Both the position numbers and the translations under genes were made by a program. A stretch of 61,849 nucleotides of DNA, taken from NCBI RefSeq assembly GCF_014696925.1, contig NZ_JACJQY010000033.1:1-61849 (forward strand), read 5' to 3'. This DNA comes from Phormidium tenue FACHB-1050. GTDB lineage: Bacteria > Cyanobacteriota > Cyanobacteriia > Pseudanabaenales > Pseudanabaenaceae. Below are positions 41,761-52,806 of this stretch, piece by piece (the stretch's first letter is position 1; each line of letters starts with the position of its first letter). The notes under the pieces were generated by a model, which saw nothing but the letters and a program-made list of their open reading frames with translations, had not been told where the DNA came from and ran no database searches.

Positions 41761-42708
41761 TTACCATTCCTGATAAAGTTTCTTCGCGTGAAGCATAATT
41801 TCTTCGTTGGGTAAGCGAATCTTAGCTGTCTGGCGTGGATAGGAAGTAGTGATCGCGTTTGAATCCTGCTCTACGATTGTTGCCACGGCACTCAAGATTG
41901 ATTGATGCAAAAGCGGCTGATATATCTTTCTCTTGAATCTCACATAGACCAGCACAAAGGTTTTGGTCTGGGTCGCAGTTTCAGGATAAAGAACATGTAC
42001 TTGCAAAAGCTCACCCCAAGGAAACTCAGTTCTAAAGGTAGTTAGAGATGGAAAAGCATACTCCAAAATCCCTGTGTAGATTTTGGGAGCAAGCAGAATT
42101 GCGGGATTGCGGCGAATATCAGCAAAGGTAACATCGGCGCGATCAAGTTCTTGGACAACCTTAGCCCAATAGCCATTCTGCTCAAACAAGGGAATGCGAT
42201 TTGCCTTAATACCAAATAACTCGCGATGCGTACCATTCTGATGGTTGTAATCATAGTTAATTAGCAGATTATGCAAAAACTCCCCTTGAATACTCGATTC
42301 TCCCGCAGCACCCAAAAAAGTCATGCGATCGCTCAAATTTTCGATTAAGTCAGGCACAGGAATTTTGGCTTCCATATTTCCGTAAGTCCAAATGCAGTCT
42401 CCTTTGACCTCTAGCTTTAAAGGAGTTGCGATCGGCTGAGCCGATTCTTTCCCAGCTTGATATAGCCGTCCCTGACCGTCAAATGCCAAGGCATGAAAAG
42501 GACAGACAAGGCGCTGTTCGCAAATCCAACCATTCGACAATGGAGCCTGCATATGAGGACAGATGTTATTAAGAGCAAATACTTCTCCCTGCTGATTTTG
42601 CCAGAGAACATAATCCTGACCATTCAGAGAAACTTTATAGGGTTTGTCAATTCCCAACATTGAGCGATGGGCAATCAACCAAGGTGCGCCAAGCAAGATC
42701 GGTGACAT
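41761..42708 (-). CDS. Rieske [2Fe-2S] ring-hydroxylating oxygenase
   Basis: 315 aa. Rieske ligands C50-x-H52 and C69-x2-H72 (CPHM...CPFH), in the order typical of oxygenase alpha subunits. The C-terminal catalytic part has NYDYNHQNGTHRELFG, with the His residues for the mononuclear iron. Resembles cyanobacterial Rieske oxygenases related to pheophorbide a oxygenase. The substrate is unknown and no dedicated reductase is next to it. Divergent to a TetR-type gene. Confidence 0.85.
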   Translation of the reverse strand: MSPILLGAPWLIAHRSMLGIDKPYKVSLNGQDYVLWQNQQGEVFALNNICPHMQAPLSNGWICEQRLVCPFHALAFDGQGRLYQAGKESAQPIATPLKLEVKGDCIWTYGNMEAKIPVPDLIENLSDRMTFLGAAGESSIQGEFLHNLLINYDYNHQNGTHRELFGIKANRIPLFEQNGYWAKVVQELDRADVTFADIRRNPAILLAPKIYTGILEYAFPSLTTFRTEFPWGELLQVHVLYPETATQTKTFVLVYVRFKRKIYQPLLHQSILSAVATIVEQDSNAITTSYPRQTAKIRLPNEEIMLHAKKLYQEW

Positions 42709-42730
42709 AGGTTAAAATGTGATTAATTAT

Positions 42731-42773
42731 TCATGTTTGATATTTAAAATACGACAGTTTTTTCATGTTTGTC
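42731..42773. promoter_or_regulatory. Possible TetR operator region
   Basis: Direct repeat TCATGTTTG at 42731-42739 and 42763-42771, plus a weak inverted repeat GACA (42753-42756)...TGTC (42770-42773). It lies in the short gap between the divergent Rieske and TetR genes. Confidence 0.3.
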
Positions 42774-42808
42774 AAGCATCTATTTCGAGGATATTTTTTT
42801 AGCAACCT

Positions 42809-43597
42809 ATGACCGAATCACCGCAACTCAAAACACAACTTCGCCGCAAACCTCAACAAAAACGCAGCCAGCAAAGGGTTGAACAAATCTTAAAAGCCGC
42901 CGCAGAGGTGTTTGATGATCTTGGCTACGAAGCCGCCACAACGCATATGATTGCCGCAAGATCGGGGACGGCGATCGGTTCTCTGTACCAGTTCTTCCCC
43001 GATAAGCTCGCCATATTTCATTCCTTAGAGGCGCGTCACATGGAGCGCGTCATGGCGATTAATGGGGCGCTTTTGCAGTCTGCTGATCCGCAACGTCCAT
43101 TTGCCGAATTTATGGATCGGATGGTCGAGGCTCATGTTACTTATTTTCAAGACCCGATGCCCCGTGTCGTCTATCTTCAGTATTTTGTAGCGCCCCAAAT
43201 ATTTGTACTTTTTAATGAAACCTTTAACCAACAGTTAATTCAGCAGTATGGCGCTCTTTTGCAACGATGGAATCCAGAACTGGTGGCAGAAAAAAGTGAG
43301 CGCCTTGCGGAGACTGTTCACCATTGTTACAATGCTCTGCTACTGCAAGCCTTGAGAGGCGAAGAGAGCAAGCGACAGGCTCGTTATGAGGAACTCAAAT
43401 CTTTAGTGGTTGCGTACCTCACCCCCCATCTAGAGTCAACAGGAGGAAAAGTAATGAAAGTAATGAAATGTCTATACTGCCATTCCTCCCATTTATCTAA
43501 AAATGGGCATCGTCACAACAAGCAACGATATCTCTGCAAGGATTGCGGCAAACAGTTCTTAGAACGCGATCGCGAATGTAAAGACTCAGTTTCATAG
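42809..43597 (+). CDS. TetR-family regulator with a C-terminal zinc ribbon like that of IS1-type transposases
   Basis: 262 aa. Residues about 10-210 are TetR/AcrR: QRVEQILKAAAEVFDDLGYE, then TAIGSLYQFFPDKLAIFHSL. From Met216 there is a zinc ribbon, MKCLYCHSSHLSKNGHR then QRYLCKDCGKQF, almost identical in pattern to the N-terminus of IS1/IS1595 transposases (InsA). An ideal ribosome site AGGAGG (43441-43446) lies 7 nt before the ATG at 43454, so the 47-residue ribbon may also be made alone. No transposase catalytic part follows. Either an IS remnant fused to the regulator by chance, or a real fusion. Confidence 0.8.
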   Translation: MTESPQLKTQLRRKPQQKRSQQRVEQILKAAAEVFDDLGYEAATTHMIAARSGTAIGSLYQFFPDKLAIFHSLEARHMERVMAINGALLQSADPQRPFAEFMDRMVEAHVTYFQDPMPRVVYLQYFVAPQIFVLFNETFNQQLIQQYGALLQRWNPELVAEKSERLAETVHHCYNALLLQALRGEESKRQARYEELKSLVVAYLTPHLESTGGKVMKVMKCLYCHSSHLSKNGHRHNKQRYLCKDCGKQFLERDRECKDSVS

Positions 43598-43624
43598 AAT
43601 AATGAACAACCAATACTGCTATCC

Positions 43625-43882
43625 TCAACTGCCACCGATGCCATGCAAAACCAAACCAGCTAGAAAATGGGAGAGAATTGCATATTCTAAGCCCCAGTAC
43701 CAGTAAAGATAGCCAAAGGCTACGCCTAACGTGGAATTAAGTAAAATCGTGCGGATAATTACAATCGGTGTTAGTGTCCAGATGCTTGCGGCAACAGGTA
43801 AATGCGCGATCTCCAAGCCCGAAACCAGACCCGCCGCTAAGCCAATCATCAACATCCCCGCACAGAATCCAATAAAGGGCAA
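43625..43882 (-). pseudogene. C-terminal remnant of a CPBP-type intramembrane protease
   Basis: 85 aa, three hydrophobic helices. FGYLYWYWGLEYAILSHFL and AGLVLH match the last conserved motif of CPBP proteases (helix with H-F-x-x-x). The N-terminal EExxxR active-site motif is absent and sequence upstream of the ATG at 43882 does not continue the family. A truncated gene in a decayed stretch. Confidence 0.6.
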
Positions 43883-44557
43883 GCTAATCGCCCGTCAATA
43901 ACCTTGGGATTCCTGATACTGTTTGTTTTTGATGATATTAGCGATCGCCTGACTAATCGCCACCTCCTGTTCCTTAACCGCAGTCTCGCGTAGAGTTGTC
44001 AGAAAGTCACGAAATTTCTAGATATTGAGATAGAAGCTTTGATTTAAAAAAAATATTAAGGGAATGTTTAAGAAATGAAATAGAATGGAGTCAACAATTC
44101 TTTCGTGTATTAATAACATGAGTGGAAGTTCAATAATTAGCGAATATGACGATTGAAAACTTCATTGGAGAAAGACCATATTTTCTCTCTTGAACATTAT
44201 TTTACAAAAAATCAGTAAGGCAAATATTTCGTGTTGTCAGATATCGACTGCCAATTCAAGGATGAAATGCAACAATAAATATAATGATAATGCGATCGCT
44301 TTACCATTTATATAGCAATTTTGATTTTGGTGTGGGTAAACGGCGATCACCTCAAATTCACCAATAAGCGATCGCAAGTTTTCTAACATTGTTATTTCCA
44401 ATAGATTTAAAATTTAGCGGATTAGCGTTTTTTGAATCTAAAACAATCAAGTTTACTGCTAGTATTGATGTAAATAATAGACTTAAATGTATCAGGGTAG
44501 ACTAATCTATAGTAAAAGGTGCTCATCTTGAAAGTAAATGAAAATAGGGTTATTTAA
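43883..44557. other. Decayed stretch, no intact gene
   Basis: About 675 bp. A leftward frame 44017-43895 (FRDFLTTLRETAVKEQEVAI to a stop) lacks an ATG and looks like the C-terminal end of a lost gene. The rest is AT-rich with a few GCGATCGC sites. The promoter of the NACHT gene is expected in the last 150 bp. Confidence 0.5.
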
Positions 44558-47464
44558 ATGGAATTAGGTGAATTTACACTTGGTATAATTACCAACCTGT
44601 TATCGAGCATAATTTACGATGGAATTAAATCTCAACCTTATTTTCAGCGCCGCAAGATTGAAAGACGAGTTGAGGATGCTACAGCCGAGATTGTTGAGCC
44701 TTTATTACCATTCCTTAAAAATGAGGGTATTTCAGAAGATAAACAACGTCGCCTAATTCAAACTTGTGTTGATGAATTAAGCCCGTTAGCGAAAAATCCT
44801 GAGTTGTTATTTCAAGGCTCTCTCAATGGACAAAAGATTTTTGAGGATTTGTATACTAATCGTGATTTGCCACAAGTGGTGGTTGAAGATGGATTGAAAG
44901 ATGTTTATACACTTTTATGTCCTCGTATTGCTACTCTTATCTGTAAAATACCTGCTGCCGTAAAAGACTGGGAAAATGAAGCTTGGTCTGAAAATTTTCG
45001 CCGTTTTGATGAGATTACAGATCAATTACGTACTCTCTTTCACAAAGTTGATGAACTCGCAACATCTTCCTCTCAAGATACAGATGCATTACTTACTCGT
45101 GTTAGACAGGTACTCGCACAAAAGATTAGATTCAATCTAGATCTTACAGGATTGAGGGGAGATAGTCCTAGCATAGGTAAATTTGATGATTTTTTTATTC
45201 ATCCTCAAATAATTCATCCTCAAATAAGAGAAGCAGTAAACGTTGTGGACAGTACAGATGAAAGTTTTAATCTGTTTACTTCTAGTGGTCAGAGAGCAAT
45301 TGTAATTGGTCAAGCAGGAGCAGGAAAATCAACTTGGGCAAAGTGGTTACAGAGAGAGGCTTTAAGTACTCGTTGGACTGGTCTTTGTATTCGCGTTGAG
45401 TTACGACGTTTTGGTAATGAACCTTTGTTATCACTGCATCAACTAGTTCAAGAGGCGGCAGGGCAGCACCTCGCCGATGAACTCACACCAGAGCGTATAG
45501 GAATATGGCTAAGAACAAGTAGAGTGGTTCTGATACTTGATGGTTTTGATGAAATCCGTCCGTGCGATCGAGATAGGATATGTGAATGGATTGTAGATCT
45601 AAATCCAGCATTGCAAAAATGTCCTTTTATAATTACATCCCGTTACCTAACTACTGATCATCTAGCACAATTTAGTGGAAGTTGGCATTCTTGGATTATA
45701 GAACCATTTGATACAGTAAGGATAATTGATTATATTCAACGTTGGTATGCACATATGCCTTTACTTGCAGAGGGTAGTCATACAGTTGAGGCTGAAGCAC
45801 TGGCTCAGAGTTGGCTAAGAGATCCTACGATTGGTCACCTTACAGGTAACCCACTTCTACTCTCAACTCTTTTAATGGTTCATCATTTAGATGGTAGTCT
45901 CCCTAATGGTAGATCGGCGTTGTATCAACGATATGTTTCAGGTATGCTTGGTTTATGGGATGATCGTCGAAAGGTAGCAGCAACAAGCATTTCACTTTCT
46001 TTAGATCAAAAGAAAGAAATCATGAGAGGCTTTGCTTTACAAATGTTTCTTCAACAAAAAGATCAGCTTGACGAGAATAATGCATTAGAGCTAATGCATG
46101 GATTACTTCAAAGGTTAAATATTTCTTTGCCAGAAGAAGAAGTTCTTGGAAGTCTAAGAGAGAGATCAGGATTGATTATTGGACCTGGTATTTATAGCTT
46201 TGTACACAAGACTGTTTTAGAATATTTAGTCTCTGAATCTATCTTGCAAGGCGATCAACGAGATGAATTTGGACGTAGAATAGATCGGCTTTCTCTACTT
46301 GAGCATCGCAATGATGATCGGTGGAATACTGTGACTTTTCTTTGGGCAGGACTTGCTCCAGTATCTGATGTAGAATCATTTATTGAAGCATGTATAGATG
46401 CTAGAGCACTGGATTTAGCCTGTGGGATTCTATACGATCAATATAGTAAATTTAAACTGGAAATACGTCGTCGATTATTACTTAGTACAATTTGTGTAGA
46501 GGATGATGATATATTTAATTCCAAGATTATCTTTCTGACATCATATATAAAGGAAGAACTTATAAACGATAAAGTAAGACTTGAATTATCCTCTTTCTCT
46601 CTCCGAAGTCTCACATCCTCATCTAGACCAATTATAATTCTTATGGTTTCTGCTGTAGAAGATGGAACACTAAATTGGTTAGATAATGTTTCAAGTAAAG
46701 GAAGCATGAGACATATTCTATGGATTGTTTGTGCAACGAGAATTAAAGATCTTGAAGTATGGGGAAATTGCATAGCAAATAGTCCAGCTTCAGATAATGA
46801 TATGGACTGTGCTTGGTCAAATTTTATTTTGCAGGCTGCTTTTACGACCATATTAAAAGGAGAGAATCCGACAATTGAATTAGAAGAGGTTATAATGATT
46901 TATCAATCTACACGTCCCCAATTCGTTTCACTGATTCCGATTGCACTAATCTCTACTGGGCTGAGTTTTGTACGATCAGTAAATAGTGCCTACCGTAATG
47001 ATATTTATGCTTATCTCACAAATATATTTGAAAAAATATTGCAAGTTTTACCTAATAGTAATAATGATCAAATCAACGAAAAACTTCTATTGGGCACACG
47101 TGAATGGAATCTACTTTCTCAACCTGGAACAATAACAACAAGTGTAGCTAGATTAACAGCACCAAGACGAAAAGTACCGAGTCGCCCCATACGTCCGACA
47201 GAACCTACAACTATGATAGAACCTACAACGAGATTAGTACTTCCACCTAGTCAAACCCTATCTACTAGTCAAACCCTACCCACAGATCTGCTGAAACGTT
47301 TCATAGAGACAGTAGAAGTATTGACAGAGAAAGGAAGACTAAAGAAAGATGCAACATATGAACGTGCTATAAATTTTGTTAATGAGTTGGTACAAATTAG
47401 AGAGTCTCTAGCAGTCAGTCAAACTGCAATAGAACCAACGACATCAATTTCCGACAATATTTAG
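44558..47464 (+). CDS. NACHT-domain NTPase, bacterial NLR-like defence protein
   Basis: 968 aa. NACHT: Walker A GQAGAGKST (251-259), Walker B LILDGFDE (D328...D331-E332), followed by WIVDLNPALQKCPFIITSRY (sensor Arg) and a winged-helix part near 470-560. The N-terminal ~230 residues are helical (QRRKIERRVEDATAEIVEPL...) and form an unassigned N-terminal domain. No TIR or nuclease motif is visible. The C-terminus has no leucine-rich or WD repeats; instead there is a Pro/Thr/Ser linker with short repeats (EPTT, SQTL) before a last helical segment. Known: bacterial NACHT proteins sense phage and trigger cell death. The effector here is unidentified. Confidence 0.85.
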   Translation: MELGEFTLGIITNLLSSIIYDGIKSQPYFQRRKIERRVEDATAEIVEPLLPFLKNEGISEDKQRRLIQTCVDELSPLAKNPELLFQGSLNGQKIFEDLYTNRDLPQVVVEDGLKDVYTLLCPRIATLICKIPAAVKDWENEAWSENFRRFDEITDQLRTLFHKVDELATSSSQDTDALLTRVRQVLAQKIRFNLDLTGLRGDSPSIGKFDDFFIHPQIIHPQIREAVNVVDSTDESFNLFTSSGQRAIVIGQAGAGKSTWAKWLQREALSTRWTGLCIRVELRRFGNEPLLSLHQLVQEAAGQHLADELTPERIGIWLRTSRVVLILDGFDEIRPCDRDRICEWIVDLNPALQKCPFIITSRYLTTDHLAQFSGSWHSWIIEPFDTVRIIDYIQRWYAHMPLLAEGSHTVEAEALAQSWLRDPTIGHLTGNPLLLSTLLMVHHLDGSLPNGRSALYQRYVSGMLGLWDDRRKVAATSISLSLDQKKEIMRGFALQMFLQQKDQLDENNALELMHGLLQRLNISLPEEEVLGSLRERSGLIIGPGIYSFVHKTVLEYLVSESILQGDQRDEFGRRIDRLSLLEHRNDDRWNTVTFLWAGLAPVSDVESFIEACIDARALDLACGILYDQYSKFKLEIRRRLLLSTICVEDDDIFNSKIIFLTSYIKEELINDKVRLELSSFSLRSLTSSSRPIIILMVSAVEDGTLNWLDNVSSKGSMRHILWIVCATRIKDLEVWGNCIANSPASDNDMDCAWSNFILQAAFTTILKGENPTIELEEVIMIYQSTRPQFVSLIPIALISTGLSFVRSVNSAYRNDIYAYLTNIFEKILQVLPNSNNDQINEKLLLGTREWNLLSQPGTITTSVARLTAPRRKVPSRPIRPTEPTTMIEPTTRLVLPPSQTLSTSQTLPTDLLKRFIETVEVLTEKGRLKKDATYERAINFVNELVQIRESLAVSQTAIEPTTSISDNI

Positions 47465-47489
47465 TTTGTCTAAGTATTTAACCTCTACT

Positions 47490-50400
47490 TTATAAAAAAC
47501 AGCCCAACCACTCAATCAAGAAATGCACCTGCTTATCCCCAGGTAGAAGAGCCAGACTCGTAATCTTAATTCTCCCCTTCTCGAAAGAGAAACGATAATA
47601 GAACTCAATCGGGATCTTTGCATGAAGTAACTCCCAAAGCGAATCCGTAAGCTTCGATTCTAGAAACAGATCGCGCCCATCCTCCGACGCATAAATGCGA
47701 AACACCCCAACCTGACGCGCCACCAACTTTAATTCCATCACCCTGAGTAACACCTGAGTTTCTTCAGGCAAAGCCCCATACAGACCATCCCAAACCGCAG
47801 CCAACTTGACAATCTCTTCCTTCGACTTCACCTTCGCCAAAGTCAAATAAGCATTAATCTTCGTCTCATTGTCTTCGATGTAACTATCAGGAATAAAGGC
47901 AACCAAGCGCGGCAACTGAAGCTCAGTATCCGCAACTTCAGGCAGAATCTTCCCCCGTAACTCATTAATATATTCCTGAAGCAAATCCATATACAGCGCA
48001 AAACCAATCACATCCGCCTGACCCGACTGCTCCTCACCCAAGAGATCTCCTAACCCACGAATCTCCATATCGCGCATCGCCAGTTGATAACCCGATCCAA
48101 GCTGACTAAACTCCTGAATTGCTTCTAATCTTCTCTTAGCTGAATCTGTGAATTCAAGATTAGGCGGATATAGCAAATAAGCATGAGCCTGAATCCCCGC
48201 CCGACCAACGCGACCACGCAATTGATACAATTGTGCCAACCCCAACTTATGAGCATCCTCAATCACAATCGTATTCACACGCGGAATATCCAAACCCGAC
48301 TCAATAATCGTGGTACAGAGGAGAATATCCGCCTCATTGTTATTAAAAGCAACCATCGCTGCCTCTAACTCTGACTCTTGCATCTGTCCATGCGCGATCG
48401 CTAATCTCACATTCGGCAACATTGTTTGCAAAGAAACAGCGATCGCCTCAATGCCCTCAATACGCGGCACAACATAAAATACCTGACCACCACGATCTAA
48501 CTCATGACGAATCGCTGTTTTCACTAGAGACACATCATAGGCAGACAAATGGGTTTGAATCGATCGCCTTGAGGGAGGAGGAGTGGCAATCACACTCATT
48601 TCCCGTACCCCAGAAAGAGCCGCATAGAGGGTACGGGGAATCGGCGTAGCACTCAAAGTCAATAAATCCACATTCCCCTTCATCGCCTTGATTTTCTCTT
48701 TCTGCAAAGTCCCAAAGCGTTGCTCCTCATCAATCACCAGTAAACCCAAATCGTGAAACTCAACATCCTTAGACAAAAGTTGATGCGTACCAACGATCAC
48801 TTGTACCTTACCATCCGCAACCTGTTGCAAAACCTGTTTGCGCTCCTTAGTAGGGCGAAACCGATTCACGATATCCACAGTAAAAGGATAAGCCGCAAAC
48901 CGAGTTTGGAACGTATGAAAATGCTGTTGCGCCAGAATCGTCGTCGGAGCTAACAAAGCCACTTGCTTACCCGCACAAACCGCCTTAAAAATTGCCCTCA
49001 CCGCCACCTCAGTTTTACCAAAGCCAACATCACCGCAAACCAGCCGATCCATCGGGCGATCGCTCTCCATGTCTTGCTTCACATCCTGAACAGCCTTGAC
49101 CTGATCTGGTGTCAGTTGATAGGGAAAAGAATCCTCCATCTCCTGTTGCCAATCGGTATCAGGTGGAAAAGCATAGCCGACTAAATTGGCGCGGCGAACA
49201 TAGAGTTGCAATAAATCCCTTGCTAACTTGTAAATCTCCTTTTGGCATTTGCTGAGCGCGTTATCCCATCCCTTTGTATTAGCAATGCTATGTAACTTAG
49301 GAGGCTGATTAGAAGCACTGCGATAGCGGGAGAGGCTCTTCTCATTTTCTGGTGCGATCGCCACCGCAGTTTTACCATCAGCAAACTCAACGATGTAATG
49401 CGGTTGCTTTTCTCCCTTCACTTCAATGGTTTCAAAGCGCGTAAACTTGCCAATCCCATACTTACGATGCACCACATAATCACCCACATTTAGCTCGTCA
49501 GGATTAATCGACTTAGCTGTATTCATCCGTGAGGGATGTACAAAAGTTGGTGAGGCTAGTAATTGCTGTCCGAATAACTCGCGATCGGTCAATAGGGCAA
49601 GCTTACAACTAGGCAAAACAAAGCCTTGCATCTCCATCAGTCCCGAATATTTCAAAATGACGGATTTACCAGCTTTCTGAATACGCGCAATTGACTGTAA
49701 ATCGTCAGGATCACTGACAAAGTTAGCAATGCAGTCATATTCCTTGAGCAGAGTTGCCACACGCAGAGGTTGCGCCGAAATGAGGGTGACTTGATATTCC
49801 GATTTGAGATATTCACGAATGAGCGCTGCAATCTGGTCAAACTGATGGGGAACTATGGGAATAGAAGCACTGGCAAAATCAAAAATATTGGATTTAGGTT
49901 TAAGCGATCGCTCGGTAAGCTGAAACATCTGAAATTTCTTTGCCTCAGTCATGCACTTAGCAAAGTCCCAATGCAGTTTCGGTGTATCGGCTTGAGAATA
50001 TTGATTTTGATAAAGTTCTTCCGCAGCTTCGTACCAGCGATCGCCATAGCTCTGACATTGTTCGGGTTCATCAATGGCGACAATAAAGTTCTTGGGTAAA
50101 TAATTTAGCAATGTGTTTTTGTGAGCAGAAACAAACTCATGCAAATCGACAGGGGCGATCGCGATGCTGGATAGGTCAGTGAAGCTTTTGGGATTAGTGG
50201 GGTCAAACTCTCTGATTTTCTCGACAGTGCCGCGATTGCAGCTTAGGCGCACGGGTAGATTTCGATTCACTGGAAATACTTCAAAACTAAATCCTTTGCG
50301 ACTCCATTGTTTTAGTTCCTTTACTTCTTTGACTTCTTCATATCCTAATCTTGCCAGAGCTTCGGCAAGTAATTTAACCGATTGCGAATCGCCGATATTG

Positions 50401-50840
50401 AGATAGATGCTATGTTTTTGGAAGACTTGAGTGGATGGTAGATGGGGCTGTAGGGCGTTAATGGTGGTAGCGATCGCTAAGTTATGCTGTGGTTTGGCAA
50501 GCAATTCCGCTAATATCTCAACCCTTGTCCAAGTGGTTTCTAAATCGATTTGCGCTGATTCGTAGGGAAATGTATCAAGTGGTTGATATAGATAGACGTG
50601 CCATGACATGGACTGGAGTTGGAAAGCCCATCGGGTTGCTTCTTCGACGGTGGCGGTGACGATGAGTAATGGTTTGGCTTGTTGTTGGTATAGGTGGGTG
50701 CTAATCAGTCCTTTGCCTAAGCGTGATAGACCTGATAGGGATATGCTTTTGGCTGTTGTCAGTTTCTCGCCTATTTTTGTGGCGATAGGCGATCGGGCTA
50801 TATTCTCTAGGACTGATGTGAAGGTCATGGGTATAGTCAT
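47490..50840 (-). CDS. mfd: Transcription-repair coupling factor
   Basis: 1116 aa, close to usual Mfd length. N-terminal UvrB-like part ([19 protein letters not shown]), RNA-polymerase-interaction domain [19 protein letters not shown], Walker A GDVGFGKT (603-610), DEEQRFG, and the TRG motif region ending at the C-terminal domain. Known: removes stalled RNA polymerase and recruits UvrA. The start overlaps the upstream DUF4926-like gene (ATGA). Position among mobile genes is noted: it may be a chromosomal anchor next to an integrated element or a second copy. Confidence 0.95.
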   Translation of the reverse strand: MTIPMTFTSVLENIARSPIATKIGEKLTTAKSISLSGLSRLGKGLISTHLYQQQAKPLLIVTATVEEATRWAFQLQSMSWHVYLYQPLDTFPYESAQIDLETTWTRVEILAELLAKPQHNLAIATTINALQPHLPSTQVFQKHSIYLNIGDSQSVKLLAEALARLGYEEVKEVKELKQWSRKGFSFEVFPVNRNLPVRLSCNRGTVEKIREFDPTNPKSFTDLSSIAIAPVDLHEFVSAHKNTLLNYLPKNFIVAIDEPEQCQSYGDRWYEAAEELYQNQYSQADTPKLHWDFAKCMTEAKKFQMFQLTERSLKPKSNIFDFASASIPIVPHQFDQIAALIREYLKSEYQVTLISAQPLRVATLLKEYDCIANFVSDPDDLQSIARIQKAGKSVILKYSGLMEMQGFVLPSCKLALLTDRELFGQQLLASPTFVHPSRMNTAKSINPDELNVGDYVVHRKYGIGKFTRFETIEVKGEKQPHYIVEFADGKTAVAIAPENEKSLSRYRSASNQPPKLHSIANTKGWDNALSKCQKEIYKLARDLLQLYVRRANLVGYAFPPDTDWQQEMEDSFPYQLTPDQVKAVQDVKQDMESDRPMDRLVCGDVGFGKTEVAVRAIFKAVCAGKQVALLAPTTILAQQHFHTFQTRFAAYPFTVDIVNRFRPTKERKQVLQQVADGKVQVIVGTHQLLSKDVEFHDLGLLVIDEEQRFGTLQKEKIKAMKGNVDLLTLSATPIPRTLYAALSGVREMSVIATPPPSRRSIQTHLSAYDVSLVKTAIRHELDRGGQVFYVVPRIEGIEAIAVSLQTMLPNVRLAIAHGQMQESELEAAMVAFNNNEADILLCTTIIESGLDIPRVNTIVIEDAHKLGLAQLYQLRGRVGRAGIQAHAYLLYPPNLEFTDSAKRRLEAIQEFSQLGSGYQLAMRDMEIRGLGDLLGEEQSGQADVIGFALYMDLLQEYINELRGKILPEVADTELQLPRLVAFIPDSYIEDNETKINAYLTLAKVKSKEEIVKLAAVWDGLYGALPEETQVLLRVMELKLVARQVGVFRIYASEDGRDLFLESKLTDSLWELLHAKIPIEFYYRFSFEKGRIKITSLALLPGDKQVHFLIEWLGCFL

Positions 50841-51079
50841 GAATAGACTAATTCAGGTTCATTGATAAGGCGTAATAGCTTGACAGGTTCGATTGTTTCC
50901 ATAGCGAAGGTATTGCCTTTTTTATCGGTAAAGTCGATTAGGAATGCTTTGTCATCAAAGGACATTAAAACTGTTCCCATTTGTCCTCGTCGCAGTAGGA
51001 TTTGCTGATGAATGACTTTATGAGTAGCGATAGCATTTTCTGTTAAAGCAACAAGGTCATATTCTTGGATTTCGTTCAT
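50837..51079 (-). CDS. DUF4926-like small protein
   Basis: 80 aa from the ATG at 51079; a longer frame starts at 51097, adding six residues. YDLVALTENAIATHKV, then LRRGQMGTVLMSF and FLIDFTDKKGNTFAM match the short beta-barrel pattern of DUF4926. It is coupled to mfd by an ATGA overlap. Function unknown. It may only be a leader that couples mfd translation. Confidence 0.7.
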   Translation of the reverse strand: MNEIQEYDLVALTENAIATHKVIHQQILLRRGQMGTVLMSFDDKAFLIDFTDKKGNTFAMETIEPVKLLRLINEPELVYS

Positions 51080-51206
51080 AGTTGTTTTTTTAATCAATAG
51101 GCTAATTGCATTGGCTATGATTTAAGGGTCGCGGATTGTGTTTATTGTGGCAATAGTTTTCTCTAAAAGCTTTTGGTAAGAAATCAGGAAGAGATTTTAC
51201 GTTATG

Positions 51207-52670
51207 TTAAGAGTCTCTGAATTTGCCCCCTACAGACTTTATATATTCTTTTGTTTCTAGCGAAATTCCCTTATTATCACGGAATTTAGTTCCGTTGAAT
51301 TTAGTTCCAGTTACATTGTTTTTTGTAAATCCAGTGAGGTCTGCATATTCAAGATTTGCTTCAGTTAAATTTGCATTAAAGATTTGGGTATAGATCAATT
51401 TAGCTCTAGTAAGGTTAGCTTTAGTAAGATTAGCGCCAATAAGCTTAGTATCATAAAGATTAGCATCAATGAGCTTAGCACCACTAAGATCAGCACTACT
51501 AAGATTAGCTTTTTGAAAATTTACTTCGCTAAGATTAGCTCCACTAAGGTTAGCTCCCTCAAAATCAGCTTCTAGAAAATTGGCTTTGGTTAAATTTGCG
51601 TTGGTTAGGATTGCTCCCTTAAAGTTTACCAATTCATCTTCAGGGATTACACCTTTCAATTCCATATTAGTGTTTGCTTTCTCAAACTTTGCTTTGTCAA
51701 GAGTGGCATTACTAAAATTAGCTCCAATAATTATTGTTTCAGATAGATTAGCTTCAGACAGATTGGCTTTAGAGAGATTAGCTTTAGTCAGATCTGCGAA
51801 ACTAAAATTTGATTCAGATAGTTCTGACTCAGAGAAATTGCTCTTAATTAATTCGGCAAAAGTAAAAATACTTTTTTGTAGATCGGTTTTGCTAAAATTA
51901 GTATAATTTAGTTTAGCAAGTGAAAAGTTTGCTTCCGAAAGGTCAGTTTCAGATAGATCCACTTTAGATAGATCAACACCTTGAAAGTCAGCATTTAAGA
52001 GACAGGATTCAGATAGACTAATATGCAATTTACCTTCAGTTAAAAATTGGGCAGAGTATAAAAAAATAATTACGCTTTCTCTAAGATAATCCTTATCATC
52101 TTGTATTCTTATAAGAACTGATAGAGTTTTGGCTCTAATTACATTTAATGCGGCTTTAAGAGAAGGATTATCCTCTTCTATATTGAGTAAATCTTTCTCA
52201 AGTAATATACCTGAAACCCTATCAAAATAAGCTTCTGTTGCATCTGCCCTTTGTGCCTTCTCGATTTTAAATTTCTCGGATTTTTCCTTAGCTTCACGAA
52301 TTTTTTCCTGTGAAGACTGAAAGCCAAATCCAACAATAAATAAAGTCAAGGGGGCAAGAAACAAGCTCATCCAATCCCATAGGGTCTTCGCCGAATCAAA
52401 CTTAGTAGTGGTAGTAGTTTTTGTGACTTTCCCACTTATCATTTCAACTGTCTCTAATGATTTTTGACTACTTGTCCCCATTCCTGCCCACTCCCATGGA
52501 GGTGGAAAAGCTATAGCCAAGCTAATAATAATAACGATAATTCCTATAAGAACAGAGGGTATTAGCCATATCATCTTTTTGTTATTAATATCACGGGTTA
52601 ATTCTAAAGCAACTTTTGAATGAGATTGTTTAAGGTTTTTTCTTTGCTTGTCAATATTTTTGCTACTCAT
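51207..52670 (-). CDS. Membrane-anchored pentapeptide-repeat protein
   Basis: 487 aa from the ATG at 52670. The frame extends to 52880 but that overlaps the HNH gene and lacks a ribosome site. Two membrane helices near the N-terminus (MIWLIPSVLIGIIVIIISLA and LFLAPLTLFIVGFGF), a coiled region, then about 230 residues of A(N/D)LxxA pentapeptide repeats (ANLSEANLSE, ANLTKANF, ADLSGAKLID). Known: such repeats form a right-handed beta-helix. A cytoplasmic or periplasmic scaffold is likely. Confidence 0.85.
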   Translation of the reverse strand: MSSKNIDKQRKNLKQSHSKVALELTRDINNKKMIWLIPSVLIGIIVIIISLAIAFPPPWEWAGMGTSSQKSLETVEMISGKVTKTTTTTKFDSAKTLWDWMSLFLAPLTLFIVGFGFQSSQEKIREAKEKSEKFKIEKAQRADATEAYFDRVSGILLEKDLLNIEEDNPSLKAALNVIRAKTLSVLIRIQDDKDYLRESVIIFLYSAQFLTEGKLHISLSESCLLNADFQGVDLSKVDLSETDLSEANFSLAKLNYTNFSKTDLQKSIFTFAELIKSNFSESELSESNFSFADLTKANLSKANLSEANLSETIIIGANFSNATLDKAKFEKANTNMELKGVIPEDELVNFKGAILTNANLTKANFLEADFEGANLSGANLSEVNFQKANLSSADLSGAKLIDANLYDTKLIGANLTKANLTRAKLIYTQIFNANLTEANLEYADLTGFTKNNVTGTKFNGTKFRDNKGISLETKEYIKSVGGKFRDS

Positions 52671-52806
52671 ATTTTTATCTCTATAGGTGCAAAAATTATA
52701 CTTGAACAGAACTTGTTTAATATAATTTAAAGCGATAGTCATTGATTGCTTACAGGAAGTTGGATAGGTGAACGCTGTTTGAATCGAGATTAGGAGCAAT
52801 TTTGCC

